This document shows, in pieces, positions 40,562 to 53,257 of a stretch of DNA of 64,000 nucleotides (its first letter is position 1; each line of letters begins with the position of its first letter). The DNA is taken from contig NC_073642.1 of the NCBI RefSeq assembly GCF_029407905.1, positions 2,666,001-2,730,000 on the forward strand, in the 5' to 3' direction. The notes beneath the pieces are model-generated. The model was given only the letters and a program-made list of their open reading frames with translations, ran no database searches and was not told the origin of the DNA. A program made the position numbers and the translations under genes. The DNA is from Bubalus kerabau. Lineage: Eukaryota; Chordata; Mammalia; Artiodactyla; Bovidae.

Positions 40562-42370
40562 CAGTTCAGTTCAGTTGTTCAGTCACGTCTGACTCTGCGA
40601 CCCCATGAATCGCAGCACGCCAGGTCTCCCTGTCCATCACCAGCTCCTGGAGTTCACTCAAACTCATGTCCATTGAGTCAGTGATGCCATCCAGCCATCT
40701 CATCTTCCATCGTCCCCTTCTGCTCCTGCCAAACCCTCCCACCAGCAGAGTCTTCCAATGAGTCAACTCTTCGCATGAGGTGGCCAAAGTATTGGAGTTT
40801 CAGCTTTAGCATCAGTCCTTCCATTGAACACCTAGGACAGATCTCCTTTAGAATGGACTGGTTGGATCTCCTTGAGGTCCAAGGGACTCTCAAGAGTCTT
40901 CTCCAACACCACAGTTCAAAAGAATCAATTCTTCGGTGCTCAGCTTTCTTCACAGTCCAACTCTCACATCCATACATGATCACTGGAAAAACCATAGCCT
41001 TGACTAGACGGACCTTTGTTGGCAGAGTAATGTCTCTGCTTTTGAATATGCTATCTAGGTTGGTCATAACTTGCCTTCCAAGGAGTAAGCATCTTAATTT
41101 CATGGCTGCGATCACCATCTGCAGTGATTTTGGAGCCCAAAAAGTAAAGTCTGACACTGTTTCCACTGTTTCCCCATCTATTTGCCATGAAGTGATGGGA
41201 CCAGATGCCATGATCTTCGTTTTCTGAAGGTTGAGCTTTAAGCCAACATTTTCACTCTCCTCTTTTCACTTCAATCAAGAGGCTCTTTAGTTCCTCTTCA
41301 CTTTCTGCCATAAGGGTGATCTCATCTGCATATCTGAGGTTACTGATATTTCTCCCAGCAATCTTGATTCCATCTTGTGCTTCTTCCAGCCCAGCGTTTC
41401 TCATGATGTACTCTGCATATAAGTTAAATAAGCAGTGTGACAATATACAGCCTTGACGTACTCCTTTTGTAGTACATGGAACTGTTGTTCCATGTCCAGT
41501 TCTAACTGTTGCTTCCTGACCTGCATACAAATTTCTCAAGAGGCAGGTCAGGTGGTCTGGTATTCCCATCTCTTTTAGAATTTCCCACAGTTTATTATGA
41601 TCCACACAGTCAACGGCTTTGGCATAGTCAATAAAGCAGAAATAGATGTTTTTCTGGAACTCTCTTCCTTTTCCCATGATCCAGCAGATGTTGGCAATTT
41701 GATCTCTGATTCCTCTGCCTTTTCTAAAAGCAGCTTAATATCTGGAAGTTCACGATTCACGTATTGCTGAAGCCTGGCTTGGAGAATTTTAAGCATTACT
41801 TTACTAGCATGTTGCTGCTAAGTCGCTTCAGTCATGTCCTACTCTGTGCAACCCCAGAGATGGCAGTCCACCATGCTCCCCTGTCCCTGGGATTCTCCAG
41901 GCAAGAACACTGCAGCGGGTTGCCATTTCCTTCTCCAGTGCATGAAAGTGAAAAGTGAAAGAAGTTGCTCAGTCGTGTCTGACTCCTAGCGACTCCATAG
42001 ACTGCATCCTACCAAGCTCCTCCATCCATGGGATTTTCCAGGCAAGAATATTGGAGTGGGGTGCCATTGCCTTCTCCGTTACTAGCATGTTAAGTGAGTG
42101 CAATTGTGCAGTAGTTTGAGCATTCTTTGGCATTGCCTTTCTTTGGGATTGGAATGCTGACCTTTTCCAGTCCTGTGGGAACTGTTGAGTTTTCCAAATT
42201 GGCTGGCATATTGAGTGCAACACTTTCACAGCATCATCTTTCAGGATTTGGAATAGCTCAACTGGTATTCCATCACCTCCACTAGCTTTGTTAGTAGTGA
42301 TGCTTTCTAAGGCCCACTTGACTTCACATTCCAGGATGTCTGGCTCTAGGTGAGTGAGCTTTGTGATTTT
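40562..42370 (-). mobile_element. BovB LINE, 5'-truncated, with nested SINE
   Basis: Antisense BovB interrupted by a BOVA2 SINE at 41814-42078. Minus-strand 41252-41677 encodes RT: FIDYAKAVDCVDHNKLW, then KGVRQGCILSHCLFNLYAEY, then NLRYADEITLMAES. The catalytic box is YADE where the family has YADD, so an essential aspartate is lost, and the frame is broken after it. 40566-41211 carries the C-terminal region (TSWQIDGETVETVSDFTFWA). About 1.5 kb of the element remains. Confidence 0.95.
41814..42078 (-). mobile_element. BOVA2-type dimeric SINE nested in BovB, 13-bp TSD
   Basis: Antisense dimer starting GCTGCTAAGTCGCTTCAGTC, with a second monomer from GTTGCTCAGTCGTGTCTGAC. It is bounded by TTACTAGCATGTT at 41801-41813 and 42079-42091, which is BovB sequence duplicated on insertion. 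This dates the SINE as younger than the BovB copy. Confidence 0.97.
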
Positions 42371-44639
42371 TTGAGTTTAACCTCAGATTTTTGAGTTGTC
42401 TCTTGTTAATGAAAAACACTTAATGAAGTCACTAGTTAAAATACAAAGAGTTTTCTTGCAGTTACGACCATCAGAAGTTGCACCAGCAGGAAGAATGTGG
42501 ATATTGTGATAATGGGTTTTGGTTTTGGAGAGATTTCCATGAAACACTAAGGAATTCATAGAACACATTATTACCTTTTGGTTGTGCTGTTGTCTTTTTA
42601 TTTTTAACTCTGAACTGGTTTATAAATTAGCAGTAAGAAGTTACATTGGAAATGGTATTTCAAAGAATGCATGTGTGGTTGAATGGCATGGAAATAATTT
42701 TGAATACAAGATGGGTACCAGGGTCTCAGTAAATGAGCTGAGGAAAGAAAATTACAGTTTCATCATTTTTGTACTTATACCTGGTGTTTGTAGTCATGAG
42801 ATAGATTTTTGTAGTTAGGATGATGGAAGTTGTTTTCCATGGAGTACCAGTTAAATCTTGGCATAAAGATGATACCCATCTGTCATGAGGCCTGGCTGCA
42901 TGATAACCTGATGTTTGTTTTCATTTGCCATCTCTTCCTCTGTACTCTCCCAGGTGGTGAACATGTGGACAAGAGGATCATAGATATCTTCTGCAGTGAT
43001 TCCACAGCACTCAAATGTTGTCATTATTTCCCCCTTTTGGACATTGTTGCATCTTTGTATCCCAAAGGGCACATCTTTTATATATGTCTACTCAGGAATA
43101 GAATTGGCATGCTTTTGAGAATTAATTGCCTGAAATGTTGTTTGTACTTCTCTGTGCTCTGAATATATCTTGTGTTTTCTTTATTGTTGTATTTACATCG
43201 TTGCATTTTTTTATCCATGTTTTACAAGTGTGAGATTTGTGTCTGATAAATGTAATTAATGCAACCCCATGGACACCTTAGTCTTGTCCCAGGTAATAGC
43301 CAGACTTTCACAGTGCCTCCCATGTGCCAGTTTTGGTATCATTTATAAGATACTCCTTATTTGAATCAGAAGCTCACAGTTTTTAGAGGGGTCCCAAACA
43401 AGATCTTGTTAAAATATATGTATTATCTGCAATAGACCTCTCCAGTTTTCCTCTTTATTGAATCTACTAGGTCTCATCTAGAACAGTGTCTGATTCTTGA
43501 TTATAGTTGTCATCTTTCCCATACCTGAATTTAAGATCTTGATCCCATCACAACTCTGGTTGTATAAGGAGAGCCAGATCCTTGTGTTGACATTTTGAAC
43601 CATGATAATGCAATCTTGTAGAGAAATAGTTCCATAATTTTCTTGGCTATACTGGCATTTTCTTCTTTGGGACTGCACCAGAAAAAACACACGAGGTTTT
43701 CCTTTAAATCCACGTTACTCTGATGATCACCTAAGTGGGCTTAATATAGATAGATAGTTGTGTTTACTGAAAGTTTTATCTACTTCTGGAACATCAGATG
43801 CACTGTCTTATCAGGGAACTACTAACTGCATTGCCCAACCTCTCTCACTGTACAAGCCTGATACCTAGTGGGTTGAAACTGGGCATCCAAGAATGAAGGG
43901 TTATTAAACAACTTAGACTCTAGTCATTTATCCTTCATCCTACATTCCTACTTTCTAGGAGTGATAAGAGTTGACTGTTTGTGGTATAGAGGTCAGTAAT
44001 TTGTCTATATTTAAGTTTATGTTGAGTGTATTTTACAAGTATGCCATCATTATGGTATTTGTTGTTTTACAACTTTATTTTTTCTTTAATATTTTGCAGA
44101 AATTTTCCAAACCAATAAATAGAGCTTATCTGCAGAGTTTCCATTGGCTGTATAAGTACATATTATAATTAATTTTCCATTTCTTCATTTGGAAATGCAG
44201 GTTAACTTTGTTTTTATTGTTGCATATAATTCTGTCATGTATATAATTTTATATATAAAAATTGGTCTAATTCTGTGATAGATTTTTAGATGTGGAATTG
44301 TTGGACCATCAATTCTGCATATTTTAGTTTTAGTAGATACTGTAAATTTGCTCTGAAATGTTTTCTAGGACAGCAAACATAAATGGAGAAATGGTAGTGC
44401 TGATTTCCATAAAAATTGTACATGGTGGATATTATCAGTCCTTTAACATTTTAGCCAATCTAATAGATGAAAATGGTATTTTTAACTTAAATGTAAATAG
44501 TAAGTGGCCATGAATAAAAAAAAGATAGTGACAACTCTATTCACAAGAGTTGTCAGAGGTAGAAACCATTGACCTCTTGTAAATGTAGTGCTTTGTGGGG
44601 GTTCACAAACTTCCTAAGTATATCTTATACCAGTGTTTA
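42371..44639 (+). other. Single-copy stretch, no gene found
   Basis: Less AT-rich around 42.8-43.9 kb. Short antisense frames (42851-43072, 43478-43690) have no family I recognise. No splice pattern, snoRNA boxes or repeat can be supported. Confidence 0.5.
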
Positions 44640-45290
44640 TTTTTTCTGAATTTATTTTTGAAATAATTTTACATTTAGAATTGCAGAGATCTATAAAGAA
44701 CCTCCATATACACGTCACCCAGATTTTTTCTACATTGTTTTCTTCTTTTTCTAGTTTTTCCTCCCTTCATCCCCATCTTTCCTTCCCTGTTTCTTTAACT
44801 TTCTACCTGCCCAGTTATTGTTCTTATATTAAGAATCCCTTATGAGTAAGTTCCAGATATGTCTAAATAACCCCAAATACTTCAGCATTCACTTTGTAAG
44901 ATCCAGGGCATCCTTTTAAATTAACCTTGGTACGTTTCTCAAAATCATGAAATTGATCAGTAGTACAAATGTATTACATTAAGATACAGTCTATATTCAG
45001 ATTTCACCAGTTCTAAAATGTTTCTTTCTGTAATTTCTCCACCTTTGAGGACCTAGGAAAGGATCCTCTGTAACATTCAAGATGTTCACCTGTTTTCTTG
45101 AACTGACTGAGGAGTCCAGGTTCAGATTTGCTATAGATCAATATTCCATATAGATGGTACATTCCCAGTGTTCCTCCCTACTTTTGTTTGCTTTGTTAGG
45201 CTTCCATAACCTAATCTAGTGTCTGAGCCTGATGGCAAGTGAACTCCAGTCCTCTGTGGTACTGTGTATAGATTGCTACAGTAATTATGT
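44640..45290 (-). mobile_element. Old L1 3' region, antisense
   Basis: AAGAACCTCCATATACACGT, CACCCAGATTTTTTCTACAT, AGTAAGTTCCAGATATGTCT, CAAATACTTCAGCATTCACT and ATACAGTCTATATTCAGATT follow the order of an L1M-type 3' UTR. Heavily diverged. Confidence 0.75.
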
Positions 45291-45941
45291 TGGCTAAAAT
45301 CTGTATGTTGCTAAATTCTATGTTCTCCGTAAGTAACCAAGGAACTATAAGCAATCTACCAGTCATAATTCCAAATTTTATGCCAGAATAAAGATATTCT
45401 GAGTTTTGAAAAATGGCCTGGTGGAATTTGATGAAATGTTCTTAATCATCCTGAATATGATGAGTTTCAAAATCTGACTCTTGGTGCTGAGGCACAAGTC
45501 AGGAATGGAAATGTCATACTGATTTATAAATTGTAAACCAATGCAGTATATTTACAGAGGTATCATGACCTAAGGCATTGGTTAAAATGATCACGTGAGT
45601 ATTCCCTGCTCTCTATTTCTAACTTTGTACTTAGTCTCTGATGACAGTCTTGTAGCAGAGGCTCAGTAAATGTCCTTATGTGTTTTAAGGGGAATATGGA
45701 AGTGAAGCCAAATTACTGATTGTAAACAAATGAAGTATGAGCTAAAAGAATGTGCAAAATAAACAGGCAAATGAATTACCATTAAAGAAAATTGTCATCT
45801 AAACAAGGAGAAACAATTGAAGACAGTCCAGGGACTAAGGACATTTTGTTATTATTTTAATATAAATATGGGGCTTTCAAACCTATAACAAGAATATCTT
45901 GGAAAATTTGAAATCTGCCTGACTAACGTGCATCATCTTCC

Positions 45942-45963
45942 TTTTTTTTTTTTTTTTTTTTTT
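45942..45963. repeat. Poly-T tract (22)
   Basis: Uninterrupted run of 22 T. No retroposon body is recognisable on either side. Confidence 0.95.
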
Positions 45964-47647
45964 ACCAAATTCATAGATTCAGTCTCAATCTAGCAAAATC
46001 TTAAAATTTCCATAGAATGAAGGAAGTTTTTAAAAGTTAAATAGGAAATGATAACAGGAAAGCATTTTACTATTTAATTATTCTCCGGGATGTTAGCTGT
46101 GATACCAAACACTTTTTAATACATGAAGAGTAGTCCCAAAGAGAATTCAGCCTCTCTGATTTAAAAGTAAATGCAATGTCCTTATCTTGGAGAAGAAGGC
46201 AGGGATGCAACATGGCTGGATCTTTTTCATGAGGAAAGGTACCTTTCAAGGTAGCTGCTTGAAAACATGGAATGAAGATACAAAGAAGAGTAAACACATG
46301 GGTGACCATAGCACACAAGGACTCCTCATTAAAAAGAGGCCCAGCAATTACTTGGAGTCTCCAGTCACAGTGGAGCCTCTTCCTCCCATACAGAGCAGAA
46401 TGAGTTAGTCTAGGAAAAGTTCAAGAAGATTGTAGCCTCTCAACTCTCTGTATTTCTTGACTTTTACTACTCTCTGATAAATCATTTATGCAGAATTCCA
46501 TGACTGTGATTCTTGGGGTATTTGGTTTAACAAACATAGGACACTAAGTTAATTTCAAGGCAAACTATATAATTGGTTGAAGATACTGCCTCCACATTTA
46601 TTTGGCCATTTAAAATATCCTTGGGAATTCCATCATATAGGATTATAAAACAAATCCTGTTGTCTTTATTTAAAATTTTTCCATAATTAAGTCTTAATAT
46701 TTATTTTCAAGAATTATAGACTCTAAAAATTTCTTCCCATAATGCCTCATTTAGCATATTTCAAGATAGAATGTTCTCACATAGTCCTTGAGGCAAGAGT
46801 CATTGCATGGTTCAGTAGCTGTATTTTATTAATGGTTAATACCAACTGCTTTTGTCTTTCAGACTTTTTAAATTTTGACTTCTACAGTACTTAAGTTTTC
46901 TGTATTTTTATGTATTCAAGCAAGGTAGATAGCATGAAGATCACTGTGGTAAAAAAAAAATGGAAATAAGAAAGCAAATTACATGGTTATTTTAATAATC
47001 ACATGAAAGGTGGTGTGCTAGGCTTGTTGACATGGAAGTGTTGAGAAGTACTGAGATTTAGGATGTGTTTTGAAAGTGTTGATAAAATATTGAATGATTC
47101 TGGGTGGGATCAGAAGATAATTCAAATAGGAGAAATAAGATCAGGGCCTTAGCACCTGAGTGAGTACCATTTACTATTCTATAGAATATTGGGTTTCTTA
47201 GAATGCATAATAAGAAAGAGATACATTTTGCCAGCCTTATATTCATATTAATCCCACAGATTAAGGTACTGGTTTTTATGGTAGAAATAGTACTCTGGGT
47301 CTTAGGGGGGAATTGGGGATTGAGATGTTACTTTGGATTAATCAATACAAGATTGTTACTTATGGCCACAGGGAAGGAGGAGATCTAGGCATGAAGTATA
47401 TGTAAGAATAGGAATATATTCACCTGAAGACTGTGCCTTGTATGTGCTAGCATTTAGATATTGAGTTAATCAGGGCCATCCAATAAAGGAGATTGTCAAC
47501 AGTGGCTAGGGTCATTGAAGACCAAAAGATTGTATTGTCCATGAAGAGAAACAAAGATTGAATTTGTAAAAGGAATACCAGGGATAGCAGTTAGCTTTGC
47601 ATGGCACTGTAAGGCACAATTAAGTTTGGAAATGAAGTACGAGAAGA

Positions 47648-47962
47648 TCACTGATTTTTACTAAAAGTGCTATATGGAAAGGGAAAGGTAAATAGTACTT
47701 TTAATATTGTCAAGGCCAATTCAAAGGATCCCCCTGAGTCAACAATTTGCCCTGTAGTACCAGTGTCAGTCTGGTACAGACACATTGTGATATCTTGTGA
47801 ATTGGTTGCTTGAATCATGATAAAGTAAGGATGCATGTCAGTTGTACAGGCTGAGATCCCTTCAGAATTCCACATTATATACATATAGAACTGATTATCT
47901 TCGTTACAAGCCATCAGTATTACCATAATAACCTTCATGCAACTGTATGCTTGCAGTTCCAC
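47648..47962 (-). other. Unidentified 104-codon open frame
   Basis: On the minus strand the frame opens with GTG and reads through ACNEDNQFYMYIMWNSEGIS, ACTTDMHPYFIMIQATNSQ and TGTTGQIVDSGGSFELALT. It is not a SINE or LINE frame that I know. It has no splice sites or upstream start context and lies antisense to the presumed host RNA. It may be a decayed retrocopy or chance. I assign no function. Confidence 0.2.
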
Positions 47963-48239
47963 TTGTGTCTATCTGTTCCTGTATCCTTTAGCCATGGAAG
48001 AATATCTCATCAAGGCAAGGCTGTGCAGTAGTTTCAGAGATTTTGACTTTTGTGAGATACTGAGAAAAGACTGTTGGAAAAAGGAATAATGGGTGAGGGG
48101 CCAAGTAAATAAAAGATGGTGCTAGGAATCAAGGAAGCAAAGTCAGATGGGATGTAGAGAAGGTAGAATTTTGAAGGGAAAAGCTACAAGGCCAAGGTTA
48201 AGGTGTCCTGAATCCACATTTTAGATGATAGTTCTAGAG

Positions 48240-48424
48240 CAGCAGTCCCCAACCTTTTTGGCACCAGGGACCTATTCATGGCAGACAGTTTTTCCATGGA
48301 CCAGGGTTGGAGGGACGGTTTCAGGATGATTTCAAGTGCTTTACATTTATTGTACACTTTATTTCTAATCTAATGTTGATTCCAATCTGACAGGAAGTAC
48401 TAGTCCAGAGGTTGGGGACTCCTG
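48240..48424. mobile_element. hAT-type MITE with 8-bp TSD
   Basis: Terminal inverted repeats CAGCAGTCCCCAACC and GGTTGGGGACTCCTG, bounded by perfect 8-bp copies of TTCTAGAG (48232-48239 and 48425-48432). Both the 8-bp length and the TCTAGA core are typical of hAT (Charlie-like) insertions. The interior keeps TTACATTTATTGTACACTTT. It is non-autonomous, 185 bp. Confidence 0.93.
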
Positions 48425-48432
48425 TTCTAGAG

Positions 48433-50844
48433 GACAGTGAGTATTAATAACATTATTAATGTCGAGGAGCAGACAGGACTATGGATGATGATCTTTCCCA
48501 ATTGAATCTGGAATATTTCCAGAAATTTATTGTATTACTAACTAGTGGTTTGGAAATGAGCCTGAAATGTTTTGGCCCAAACTGTCTAAATTGCTACCAT
48601 TTAATACAAAGCATGCTTTATTAGGCTCTTAACATTTCAGTTACTAGATTTTGTTTTTATTATTGTGTCTGCTTAAATAGACTAGAAATAATGAGCTCCT
48701 TTTGACAGGGATGTTTTCCTATTAATATTTTGCTTTCCATTTATTATCTCATAGAGTCTACCATATAACAGGTGTATAATTGTAACTGTGGTGTTTAAAA
48801 TACTTTAGTGTTTGGATGAATGAAAGTTTGATGATTTAGCCAGTCACTTAAAGGGCAAGGAAAGTAAGAGTTTATAGAGACCCCCACATGAGGCAGCTCT
48901 TTGAGAATGTTTTTGGGAGTATGGTAGTGATGGATGAGAAATCATAGATACTGTATCTTATGCTGAGTTGGAATGCACAAGTACAGATTTAATATTAGGG
49001 AATCAAGCATTTGCTGAATTAGACTTTATGTTGAAAATTGCAGGTTGAGTTATAAATCCGCATTCATTGTTATGGAGTTGTGTGATGCAGCCTTTTGTTT
49101 TTTTCCTTTCTGCTTCTGTAGCATGTAAGAAGAGGTATCCTGTTTTTTTCCTACCATGTTCTTTCAAATAAAAACAATCCAAATCTTCCAAATAAGAAGC
49201 TGTATAGATAGTAGACTTTTTCCTCTGGATAGGATCAACATATGTTGTAATATTGCTTCTTTTAAGCAGTATATAATATCCCTAAAAATATTCATTTTCT
49301 CTGTAACATAAACTTTTCTAGTTTTAAAGTTTCCTTGAAAGTGAGAAACTGGTCTTGAAGAGGGACTGTGAACAGATCAATACTAAGACATTAAATTGTA
49401 GCATGTAGTCTGTTATTGATGGTTTTCAATCATGAAAAAGAACAACACAGTACAGTCTATATGGCTGATTTCAGTGAGAACTTTTTTTATATTTATGTCT
49501 TTGAACTTCCTAACTTTAAAAAGTCCTTCCCTTTTGTATCTTTATGCCTGAAGTGTTATGGGTGTTTTCTCCAAGTATGATAGTTATATTCATCTCTGTG
49601 ACCCAGTTCATTTGTTTAGTGTTGAAATTTGAGGAGTGCTGAACAAATGTATACAGACTATTGATGGGCAGGAAAGAAAAATCTTTGTCTTCAATAAGAG
49701 ACTGAGAAAGATAATAAAAGAAAATGAAGATTGTATGTGAGCTTTTTGCCACATTGTTGTTAGGTTCACAGAGTCCAAAAGAATAAAAAAATTCACCTTT
49801 ATGGTGATTGTGAAGATGGGGAAAATGCCCTGTCAGCAGCGATCTGACCAAGTTGTCAGAGACTGTTGATCTCTAAAAGGACACCGAAACAGGAGATTTC
49901 CCTCCTCCTCTTACTTTCCTTTTGACTTAATCAGCTGTTCTGAGTAGGTTTAAAAATTCTTCTGACCTTATTACCTTCAGAAAAAGTATTGCTGTTGATT
50001 CACTTTGGAATAGCAATAGTAGTGATAGCTTCAATCAGAGTCCTGTTAAATTGTCTAGTTGATGCATAGTTACTGACATTTATAATGTGAATTCATAATT
50101 CCTACCCATATCCCCTTCTCTTAGTGGATAAAATGCTGTTTGGAGAGTATCAGAATGGATCATGATAAAATGGTAAGTTGGGCATGAGAACGCTGTTGAA
50201 TGGCACCCAGATCTGAAGTATCTCAGGATTGTTCAGTGTGCCTTAATGTAAATAGCTGCATGTATTGAGTCCTATTTGCTTTAGCTCCCCAATTTACTCT
50301 TAAATTTGTAATTGTATCCTTATCAATACACATACCAATTCTGATTTATTTTATGTCTTATGCTGTCTCTTTTTCCTGAAATGTATATAATGAGCTCCTA
50401 CTTGACAGGGATTTTTTTCTGTCACCTTGTCTTCTCCTGTAATGTCGGAAAATAAGAATTTAATTGGTTTGTGAAATAGACACATTTATGAAGGAATGAG
50501 TGAAGGAGGTCACAAAAATGAGAGAATATAACAATAAAGAAGTGATAGTGTTATTTTAGATAGACATGTGATGCTATTTGAGTTATTTGGCAGTCTCTTG
50601 TGTTTGACAGTGTTGAAAGAACATAGAATTTAATGATTTTTTTTGAGATGTAGGCATACAGATAGTAACTCTTTCAGTCTATTTTAAAATAAGTAATAGC
50701 AAAACCCATAAAAATAGCCAAATTGGGGAAATTAGAAAAGGATCACTCTCTGGATCCTCCCTCTTATGTTGGTTCCATATGAATGTTCCATAAATTTAAG
50801 TTAACCGTGACTTCGACTTTGTTAACCCTTTTGAATTTGAATAG
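48433..50844 (+). other. Single-copy stretch with two copies of an L2/MIR-like motif
   Basis: No gene found. At 48688-48708 and 50390-50411 the text AATGAGCTCCTTTTGACAGGG (second copy: CCTACTTGACAGGG) recurs with a downstream ATGAATGA tail, like a diverged L2/MIR 3' end. See findings for a third copy. Confidence 0.5.
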
Positions 50845-50855
50845 GAAAGGACAGG

Positions 50856-51126
50856 GAGAAGGCAATGGCAACGAACTCCAGTACTCTTGCCTAGAAACTC
50901 CCATGGACGGAGGAGCCTGGTGGGCTGCAGTCCATGGGGTCGCTGAGGGTCTGACACGACTGTGACTTCACTTTGACTTTTCACTTTCATGCATTGGAGA
51001 AGGAAATGGCAACCCACTCCAGTGTTCTTGCCTGGAGAATCCCAGGGATGGAGGAGTCTGATGGGCTGCCGTCTCTGGGGTTGCACAGAGTCAGACACGA
51101 CTGAAGTGACTTAGCAGCAGCAGCAA
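50856..51126 (+). mobile_element. BOVA2-type dimeric SINE with 11-bp TSD
   Basis: Two Bov-tA bodies joined by TTTTCACTTTCATGCATTGG, ending in CAGCAGCAGCA. It is bounded by GAAAGGACAGG at 50845-50855 and 51127-51137. Close to the family form. Confidence 0.96.
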
Positions 51127-51289
51127 GAAAGGACAGGAGCAGCACTAGGACTGATAGGAGTATAAGTCTGTCTTCAGGTTTATTGATATTTAGGGAAATG
51201 ATGTCAGTGGACCAGGAAATGCTCTCTGTTGCCTGTAGAATCATAAGGGCTTAGTTGTGCTAATTGCTACTACTTTTGTTTGATATTGT

Positions 51290-53246
51290 TTAAGAAATCG
51301 ATATTCCTGAAGTTTTTCCCAACTTTATGGAGTTGTAATTGACAATTGAAATGGTAAGTGATATTTAATGTGATTTGATATATGTATACAACATAAAAGT
51401 ATTCCCCTCATTGAGTTAATCAGAACACCATTACCTAACATACTTGTTTTTTGTATTTGTGTGTGAGAGAGCATTTAAATTTTACTCTCTTCATGAATTT
51501 TAATTATACAATGAATAGGGTGTTGCCTGCTATAATCGCCGTGTTATACATTAACTTCTCAGACTTTATTGTTCCACTTGGAAGTTTGTACATTTTACCA
51601 ATATTCACTATTTCTCCCACCCCTAAGTCCCCAACAACCACTGTATTCTGTTTCTATGAGTTTGACTTTATTATTTTTCAGATTTCATATATAAATGAAA
51701 CCATGATTGATTTGGCTTTCTGTCTGGCTTATATCACTTGTATCACTTAGTCCTCCAGGTTCATACACGTTGTAACGTATGACAAGAATTTCTTCTTTCA
51801 TAAGGGTCAGTAATATTGCATCAAATATGTGTGTATATATACACACATATATATACATACACACCTGTATTTTCTTTATCCGTTCATGTCATTGAACAAC
51901 TTAGGCTGTTTGCATGCCTTGGCTATTGTGAATAATGATGCTGTAAACATAGTATAGATAACTCTTTGAGATTATATTTTGTGAAATTTTATGTGAATTT
52001 TTTCCTTTGGCTATATACCCAAAAGTGGCATTATTAGGTGATATGACAGTTACATTTTTAATTTCTTGAGGAACCTCCATATTATTTTTCATGCTGGTTA
52101 TACCAGTTTACATGCCTACCAGTAAGTAGTATCAATATAAGGATTCCGTTTTTTCTTTATCCTTGCCCACTTTTTGTTCTTTCTTGTCTTTTTGATAATA
52201 GATGTAACTCCTAATAGGTGTGGGATGATTGTGCTTTTGATTGTGCATTTTCTTCATGATTAAAGATGTGGAACACCTTTTTATAAACTCATTGGCTATT
52301 TTTATTATGTCTTTGGAAGAAATGTCTACTTACATCCTTCATTTTAAAATTGTTATTATGTTTTTGCTCTTCAGTTCTATGACTTCCATGTATATTTGGA
52401 ATATCAACCCCTTATTGGATATGTGGTTTGCAAATATTTTCTATCATTTTATAGGTTGCCTTTCACTTTGCTGATTTTTTTCGTTGTTGAGCAGAAACTT
52501 GTAGTTAGATGTAGTCTCACTTGTTTTGTTTAGTTTTGCTTTTGTTGTATTTGCTTTTGGTATCAAATAAAAAATATTACTGCCAAGCAATCTACCTTCT
52601 ATGTTTTCTTCTAGGAGAATTATGGTTTCAGATCTTATATTCAGGTCTTTAATCCATCTAGAGTTGATATTTGTATATTACCTGTGACTGTCCAGTAGTC
52701 CCAATTTACTGACATGACTGTCCTTTACACAGTGTGTATTCTTGGCTCATTATGAATAAAATTCAACAGTGGGCATCCATGTGTTATTCCTGATCTTAGA
52801 AGAAAAGCTTTTAGCATTTCACTGTTAGGAATGATGTTTGCTGTGGACTTGTCTTTTATGGCCTTTATTATATTGAAGTACATTCCCTTTGTACCTTGAG
52901 GTGTAGTGTTTGTTTGAGATCTTTTTTTCCCTTGATGTAGGTGTTTATCACAATAAGTGTCCTTCTTAGGACTATTTTGCTACATTCCATAAGCTTTGGT
53001 ATATTATGTTTCCATTTTGTTTGTGTCATGATTTTTTTGATGTCTCTTTTGAATTGTTCACAGTTGTTCAGCAGCACATGACTTAATCAATATATATTTT
53101 AAGAATTTTTCAATTTCAGTTTTCTAGTTTCATATCATTGTGGTCAGAAAAATGCATGAAATAATTCAATTTTTAATTATTAAGACTTATTTTGTGACCT
53201 TGCATATGATTTATCCTAGATAATTTTCTATGGATTCTTGAGAAGA
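51290..53246 (-). mobile_element. Old L1 (L1MA-like), antisense, 3' part
   Basis: Long antisense L1: TTATGGAGTTGTAATTGACA, ACTTGTATCACTTAGTCCTC, GGCTGTTTGCATGCCTTGGC and CTTTGGCTATATACCCAAAA, then the ORF2 C-terminal half with TTTCTTCTAGGAGAATTATG. It continues after two BovB insertions at 54236 and 55636. No open frame remains. Confidence 0.85.
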
Positions 53247-53257
53247 ATGTTTATTCT

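Larger units (their letters stand above)
45291..48239 (+). other. Single-copy stretch, no gene found
   Basis: Contains a 22-T run (45942-45963), a weak C/D-box-like string near 45428-45490 and an unexplained antisense frame at 47648-47962 (see findings). No recognised repeat of length. Confidence 0.5.

Noticed and set aside
48481..48570. GGATGATGATC with a CTGA about 75 nt later, reminiscent of a SNORD116 start
   Set aside because: No terminal stem, the internal text does not follow SNORD116, and the D-box context is wrong.
50157..50220. GGATCATGATAAAATGG with CTGA downstream, SNORD109/116-like at first glance
   Set aside because: C box is imperfect (ATGATAA), flanks do not pair and no guide region matches.
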